Shown here: positions 14,926-17,695 of the stretch, one piece after another
Numbering within the stretch: position 1 is the stretch's first letter
How the letters are laid out: every line of letters starts with the position of its first letter
From: Pseudomonadota bacterium
Lineage (GTDB): Bacteria; Myxococcota_A; Polyangia; Fen-1088
Assembly (NCBI GenBank): GCA_023438785.1
Contig: JAEXQJ010000023.1
Span: 1-17,695 of the forward strand
Length of the DNA stretch: 17,695 nt
Reading direction: 5' to 3'
Position numbers and translations under genes: made by a program
Notes under the pieces: model-generated
What the model was told of the DNA's origin: nothing
Databases searched by the model: none
The model's input: only the letters and a program-made list of their open reading frames with translations

Positions 14926-16197
14926 ATGTCCGAGTCGCACGATCCGTACAAAGCCCTCCGTCATCCCGAGTACCGCTGGTTCCTCCTCGGCTCCATGCCG
15001 CTCTTCATGGCAGGCCAGATCCAAAGCCTGGTCATGGGTTGGCAGGTCTACGAGATCACCCACGATCCGTTGTCCCTGGGTCTGATTGGCTTGGCCGAGG
15101 CGATTCCATTCCTTGGGCTCTCGCTGCTGGGTGGATGGGCCGCCGATCGCCACGAGCGCCGCAACCTTTCCATGGCCGCCATAGGTGTCCTGCTGACCGG
15201 CGCGCTCATTCTGCTGCTGCTCAACGCGGGTGGGCGCCCGCAGGTGGCCTGGCCGTTCTACCTGGTGCAGGCCCTGTCGGGGCTGGCCCGCGCCTTCTAT
15301 CGCCCCGCCTACAACGCGCTAGGCACCGAACTGGTTCCGCGCGAGGCGTACCAGAACGCGGCCACTTGGCGAAGCTCGGTGTTCTTCTCGGCCACCGTGG
15401 TCGGGCCGGCGGTGGGTGGGCTGCTCTACGCGTTCGGCGGGAGCCAGGTGGCGTATGGCTGCCAGGCCGCTTTCATAGGGTTCTCACTCTTCTCGCTCAG
15501 CCGGGTGCGGCGCCGGCCCCGCCCCGCGGTGGCCCCCTCGCCCCTGCTGGCCAGCATGGCCGAGGGCATTCGTTTCGTGGTGTCGCACCGCCTGGTCCTC
15601 TCGGCGCTGTCGCTTGACCTGTTCGCCGTGCTCTTCGGGGGGGCGGTGGCCCTGCTGCCGGCCTTCGCCAGCGACGTTCTGCACGTGGGCCCGCGCGGCT
15701 TGGGCTTGCTGCGTGCTGCACCCGCCGTGGGCTCGGTGCTCATGTCGCTGGTGCTGGCCCATTGGCCACCCCGGCGCGGGGCGGGCAAGGTGCTGCTGTG
15801 GTGCGTGGCGGGCTTCGGCCTGACGTGGGTCGGCTTCGCCTGGTCCACCAGCATGCCCCTGTCGTGGACGCTGCTCGCCGTGGGCGGCGCACTGGACAAC
15901 GTGAGCGTGGTTCTGCGCGGCACGCTGGTGCAGATGGAGACCCCGCTCGACATGATGGGCCGGGTACAGGCCATCAACGGCTTCTTTATCGGCAGCAGCA
16001 ATGAGCTGGGCGCCTTCGAATCAGGCCTGACCGCTCGTCTCTTCGGCACGGTGCCCAGCGTAATGCTCGGCGGCTGCGTTACCCTGCTGGTCGTGGCCAT
16101 CACGGCCTGGCGCGTTCCCGAGTTGCGGAAGCTCGTGCGTCTGTCTGGAGAGCCACGCGACGAATCGCCCGCACAAGCAGCCCCGACGAGCGGCTGA
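14926..16197 (+). CDS. MFS transporter, EntS-like (MFS_3) exporter
   Basis: Major facilitator of 423 residues with about twelve hydrophobic spans. Motif A, GGWAADRHERR (69-79), lies between spans 2 and 3. SGLARAFYRPAYNALGTELVP near residues 118-138 is the pattern of EntS/MFS_3 exporters, which export siderophores or drugs by proton antiport. GSSNELGAFESG in the C-terminal half also fits this subfamily. A short basic loop (VRRRPRP) joins the halves. The start at ATG 14926 gives the usual short cytoplasmic N-terminus (SESHDPYKALRHPEYRWFL). No siderophore or antibiotic gene is nearby, so the substrate is unknown. It converges on the Gly-rich lipoprotein gene with 12 bases between stops. Confidence 0.9.
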   Translation: MSESHDPYKALRHPEYRWFLLGSMPLFMAGQIQSLVMGWQVYEITHDPLSLGLIGLAEAIPFLGLSLLGGWAADRHERRNLSMAAIGVLLTGALILLLLNAGGRPQVAWPFYLVQALSGLARAFYRPAYNALGTELVPREAYQNAATWRSSVFFSATVVGPAVGGLLYAFGGSQVAYGCQAAFIGFSLFSLSRVRRRPRPAVAPSPLLASMAEGIRFVVSHRLVLSALSLDLFAVLFGGAVALLPAFASDVLHVGPRGLGLLRAAPAVGSVLMSLVLAHWPPRRGAGKVLLWCVAGFGLTWVGFAWSTSMPLSWTLLAVGGALDNVSVVLRGTLVQMETPLDMMGRVQAINGFFIGSSNELGAFESGLTARLFGTVPSVMLGGCVTLLVVAITAWRVPELRKLVRLSGEPRDESPAQAAPTSG

Positions 16198-16208
16198 GCG
16201 GGGCCGCT
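16189..16208. terminator. Short hairpin spanning the convergent stops
   Basis: AGCGGC (16189-16194) and GCCGCT (16203-16208) pair around an 8-base loop that contains the MFS stop codon, directly beside the opposing lipoprotein stop. A shared terminator is the likely role; the stem is only 6 bp and has no T-run. Confidence 0.35.
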
Positions 16209-16209
16209 G

Positions 16210-17412
16210 TCAGGGACACCCGGGCAGCGCGTTCAGGCCGCTGAACTTGCTGAGCGCGTCCTCCGAAGGCGGGTTGCCACCCGAGATGTTGGCGGCGATG
16301 ACGCCCTCGCTGATGCGCGCATTCAGGTCGGCCACGCTGGCCGTCGACCACGTGTCGGACGCCGCCGAGGCGCCGGCGCTGGTGTCGACGAGGATGGTGC
16401 GGCCAGTGAGTTTGTTCAGGTAGGCGTAGGTTGCGGTCGCCGCGTTGTAAGTGCCGCTGTTCGTGCCGGCCTCGAGGAAGCCCTTGTTGTTGCCCACGCC
16501 TGTGGTCCACGCCATGTCGTAGTTCACGTCCTTCATGGCGCCCCAATAGCTGTTGGTGACCTCGTTGCTGTTCCAGCTCGAATGATCGATGGCCACCACG
16601 GCGTTGGGCATGTTGGCCTTGATGGCGCAGGTGATGTCGCCGGCCAGTTTGCCCACCTCGGCCCATGTCATGGGCGTGGATTGACCCTTGTCGGCCAATT
16701 GAACGAAGTCACCCTCGAGCAACCAGATGAGCGGCTTGTCCGGCCACGCCGCAGCGGTCTGCTTGGCGTACCAAGCGTAGGCATCGACGATGGCCTGGTA
16801 GTTCGCCTTGACCAGCGCCGCCCCGTCGGTGGTCAGCTTCTTCGAGCCCGTCTGGTTGCCGTCCACGATGCCGTTGGCGTGGGCCAGGAATCCGATAATG
16901 TACGCGTAGTACGCGGGGATGAGGTTGGTGCCGGCCACGTTCTGCGTGAGCCAGTTGCAGCCGTTGCACGTCGTGTACTTGCCCTCCGGGGTGATCGAGT
17001 AGTCGATCCAGGTTGACGCAAACTGCATGTGCGAGTAGCCGGAGAGCGAACCGCCGTTTTCGGCAAATCCCCAGGCGAATTTGCAGCCGAGAGGGTGCTG
17101 ACTCGGCGTGGTGGAGCCGCACTTGCCGGAATCATTACCGCCACCCCCACCGGCACTGCCCCCGTTGCCGGCACTGCCCCCGTTGCCGGCGCTGCCCCCG
17201 TTGCCGCCCCTTCCCGCGGTTCCGCTGCGGCCCGCGCTGCCGCCAGAACCGCTGCCGCCAGAGCCGCTCGCGCCCGCGCTGCCCTGCGCACCGCCGTCGG
17301 TACCCAAGGACTCGCCCTGATCCGTGCACGATGAAGCGAAGAACACGCAGGCCAAAGTGATAGCGGCCCGGGAACAAAGGCGACTGTTTGAAGTCGAGAA
17401 CCTGACGAGCAT
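16210..17412 (-). CDS. Secreted Gly-rich-tethered lipoprotein with putative hydrolase-like domain
   Basis: From ATG 17412 (GGAGG 8 bases upstream) the product has 400 residues. A longer frame to 17472 lacks this ribosome site and spoils the signal peptide. The signal ends at a lipobox-like FASSC (C29; Ala at -3 rather than Leu). Residues 38-95 are a Gly/Ser/Asn/Ala tether with three GNGGSA-type repeats. The globular domain (about 97-400) has six Cys (98, 110, 149, 152, 262, 399), consistent with disulphides outside the cytoplasm. Alternating strands such as NLIPAYYAYIIG, PLIWLLEGDF, NAVVAIDHSSW, YDMAWTTG and RTILVDTSAG look like a beta/alpha barrel, and E233 and D276 sit at strand ends as in glycoside hydrolases. 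I cannot assign a family; the enzymatic role is inference. Confidence 0.8.
   Translation of the reverse strand: MLVRFSTSNSRLCSRAAITLACVFFASSCTDQGESLGTDGGAQGSAGASGSGGSGSGGSAGRSGTAGRGGNGGSAGNGGSAGNGGSAGGGGGNDSGKCGSTTPSQHPLGCKFAWGFAENGGSLSGYSHMQFASTWIDYSITPEGKYTTCNGCNWLTQNVAGTNLIPAYYAYIIGFLAHANGIVDGNQTGSKKLTTDGAALVKANYQAIVDAYAWYAKQTAAAWPDKPLIWLLEGDFVQLADKGQSTPMTWAEVGKLAGDITCAIKANMPNAVVAIDHSSWNSNEVTNSYWGAMKDVNYDMAWTTGVGNNKGFLEAGTNSGTYNAATATYAYLNKLTGRTILVDTSAGASAASDTWSTASVADLNARISEGVIAANISGGNPPSEDALSKFSGLNALPGCP
17150..17203. repeat. Three 18-bp tandem repeats in the lipoprotein linker
   Basis: The 18-base unit ccggcactgcccccgttg occurs at 17150-17167 and 17168-17185, then once more with a single change at 17186-17203. 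It encodes the GNGGSA tether on the minus strand. Near-identity at the DNA level points to recent duplication, so tether length may vary between strains. Confidence 0.85.
17236..17265. repeat. Two 15-bp tandem repeats in the lipoprotein linker
   Basis: gctgccgccagaacc (17236-17250) is followed by a copy with one base changed (17251-17265). It encodes the GSGGS part of the tether, nearer the membrane anchor. Confidence 0.75.
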
Positions 17413-17695
17413 CGAGGAACCTCCACGGAAGACGCGGCGCCAGGCCACGCCCGTGAAAGGCAAACAGTCCACAGCCCCACGACGGGAACGTGAGACGTAC
17501 GCTACCGATGGTCCGGGTGGTGGTCTTCGCCGCTGTGAACGACCGCGCTAGCCGTGGCGCATGCAACGACCGACTCGTCGGCCTGGGAAGCCGGGCGCAA
17601 GGTGTCGGTTGCTGCTCACGTGGCGCCGAGATGGCGGCTTTGACCGCGAGCTCAGGACATCGGAGCCGGTCCCCAGCGCGCCTTCGGGTTCACGG
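17413..17695. other. Right-edge region without a supported gene
   Basis: These 283 bases carry the ribosome site of the lipoprotein gene at their left end. Short frames run off the right edge on both strands (for example from ATG 17505 on the plus strand), but their Arg/Ser/Gly-rich translations resemble no protein and have no ribosome site. I see no promoter, RNA or repeat. Confidence 0.5.

Noticed and set aside
13343..15085. A 580-codon plus-strand frame opposite the MATE gene.
   Set aside because: The product is His/Gln/Glu-rich, the antisense reflection of membrane-helix codons; the minus strand encodes a clear MATE transporter.
17413..17695. Possible partial genes running off the right edge.
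   Set aside because: The translations are Arg/Ser/Gly-rich, without ribosome sites or recognisable motifs, and are open on several frames at once.

Overview
This is a high-GC bacterial window of ordinary chromosomal character. I see no rRNA, tRNA, CRISPR array or insertion sequence. The gene content points to Myxococcota or a related deltaproteobacterial lineage. The clues are an NtrC-type sigma-54 activator, a secreted lipoprotein tethered by a long Gly/Ser/Asn linker, and strong GC bias at third codon positions. The taxonomic call is an inference from style, not from a marker gene.

Layout. Bases 1-1911 hold the 3' part of a GH13 glycogen branching enzyme, cut by the left edge. It converges on a polysaccharide deacetylase (3164-1974, minus), with a strong hairpin between them. 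From about 3360 to 12574 there is a complete high-affinity K+ uptake module of unusual build. It contains an NtrC-family response regulator (3362-4711, plus), a membrane histidine kinase (6599-4713, minus), a short KdpD made only of the KdpD sensor and Usp domains (7747-6596, minus), a divergent control region (7748-8007), and a structural operon of a 27-codon membrane peptide followed by kdpF, kdpA, kdpB and kdpC (8008-12574, plus). The right third is a patchwork: a small lipoprotein (minus), a MATE transporter (minus), an MFS exporter (plus), and a secreted Gly-rich lipoprotein with an unidentified globular domain (minus). The last 283 bases hold no gene I can support.

How it fits together. 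KdpFABC is the ATP-driven K+ pump. Classical systems control it with a full-length KdpD kinase and the OmpR-type regulator KdpE, acting on a sigma-70 promoter. Here KdpD is split: its cytoplasmic sensor half is a free-standing protein, translationally coupled (GTGA overlap) to a separate HAMP/PAS/HisKA kinase. The only regulator present is a sigma-54 activator with an intact GAFTGA loop. Consistent with this, the divergent control region carries a near-consensus -24/-12 element (TGGCAC-N5-ATGC, 7964-7978) whose predicted start lies just ahead of the ribosome binding site of the first operon gene. Upstream of it are two identical dyads, ATTGC-N5-GCAAT, centred 31 bp apart (about three helical turns) at roughly -151 and -120, as expected for enhancer sites. 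A weaker -24/-12 match faces the other way, toward the short kdpD. The main proposal is that this window encodes a sigma-54/enhancer-controlled Kdp system that has replaced KdpD/KdpE.
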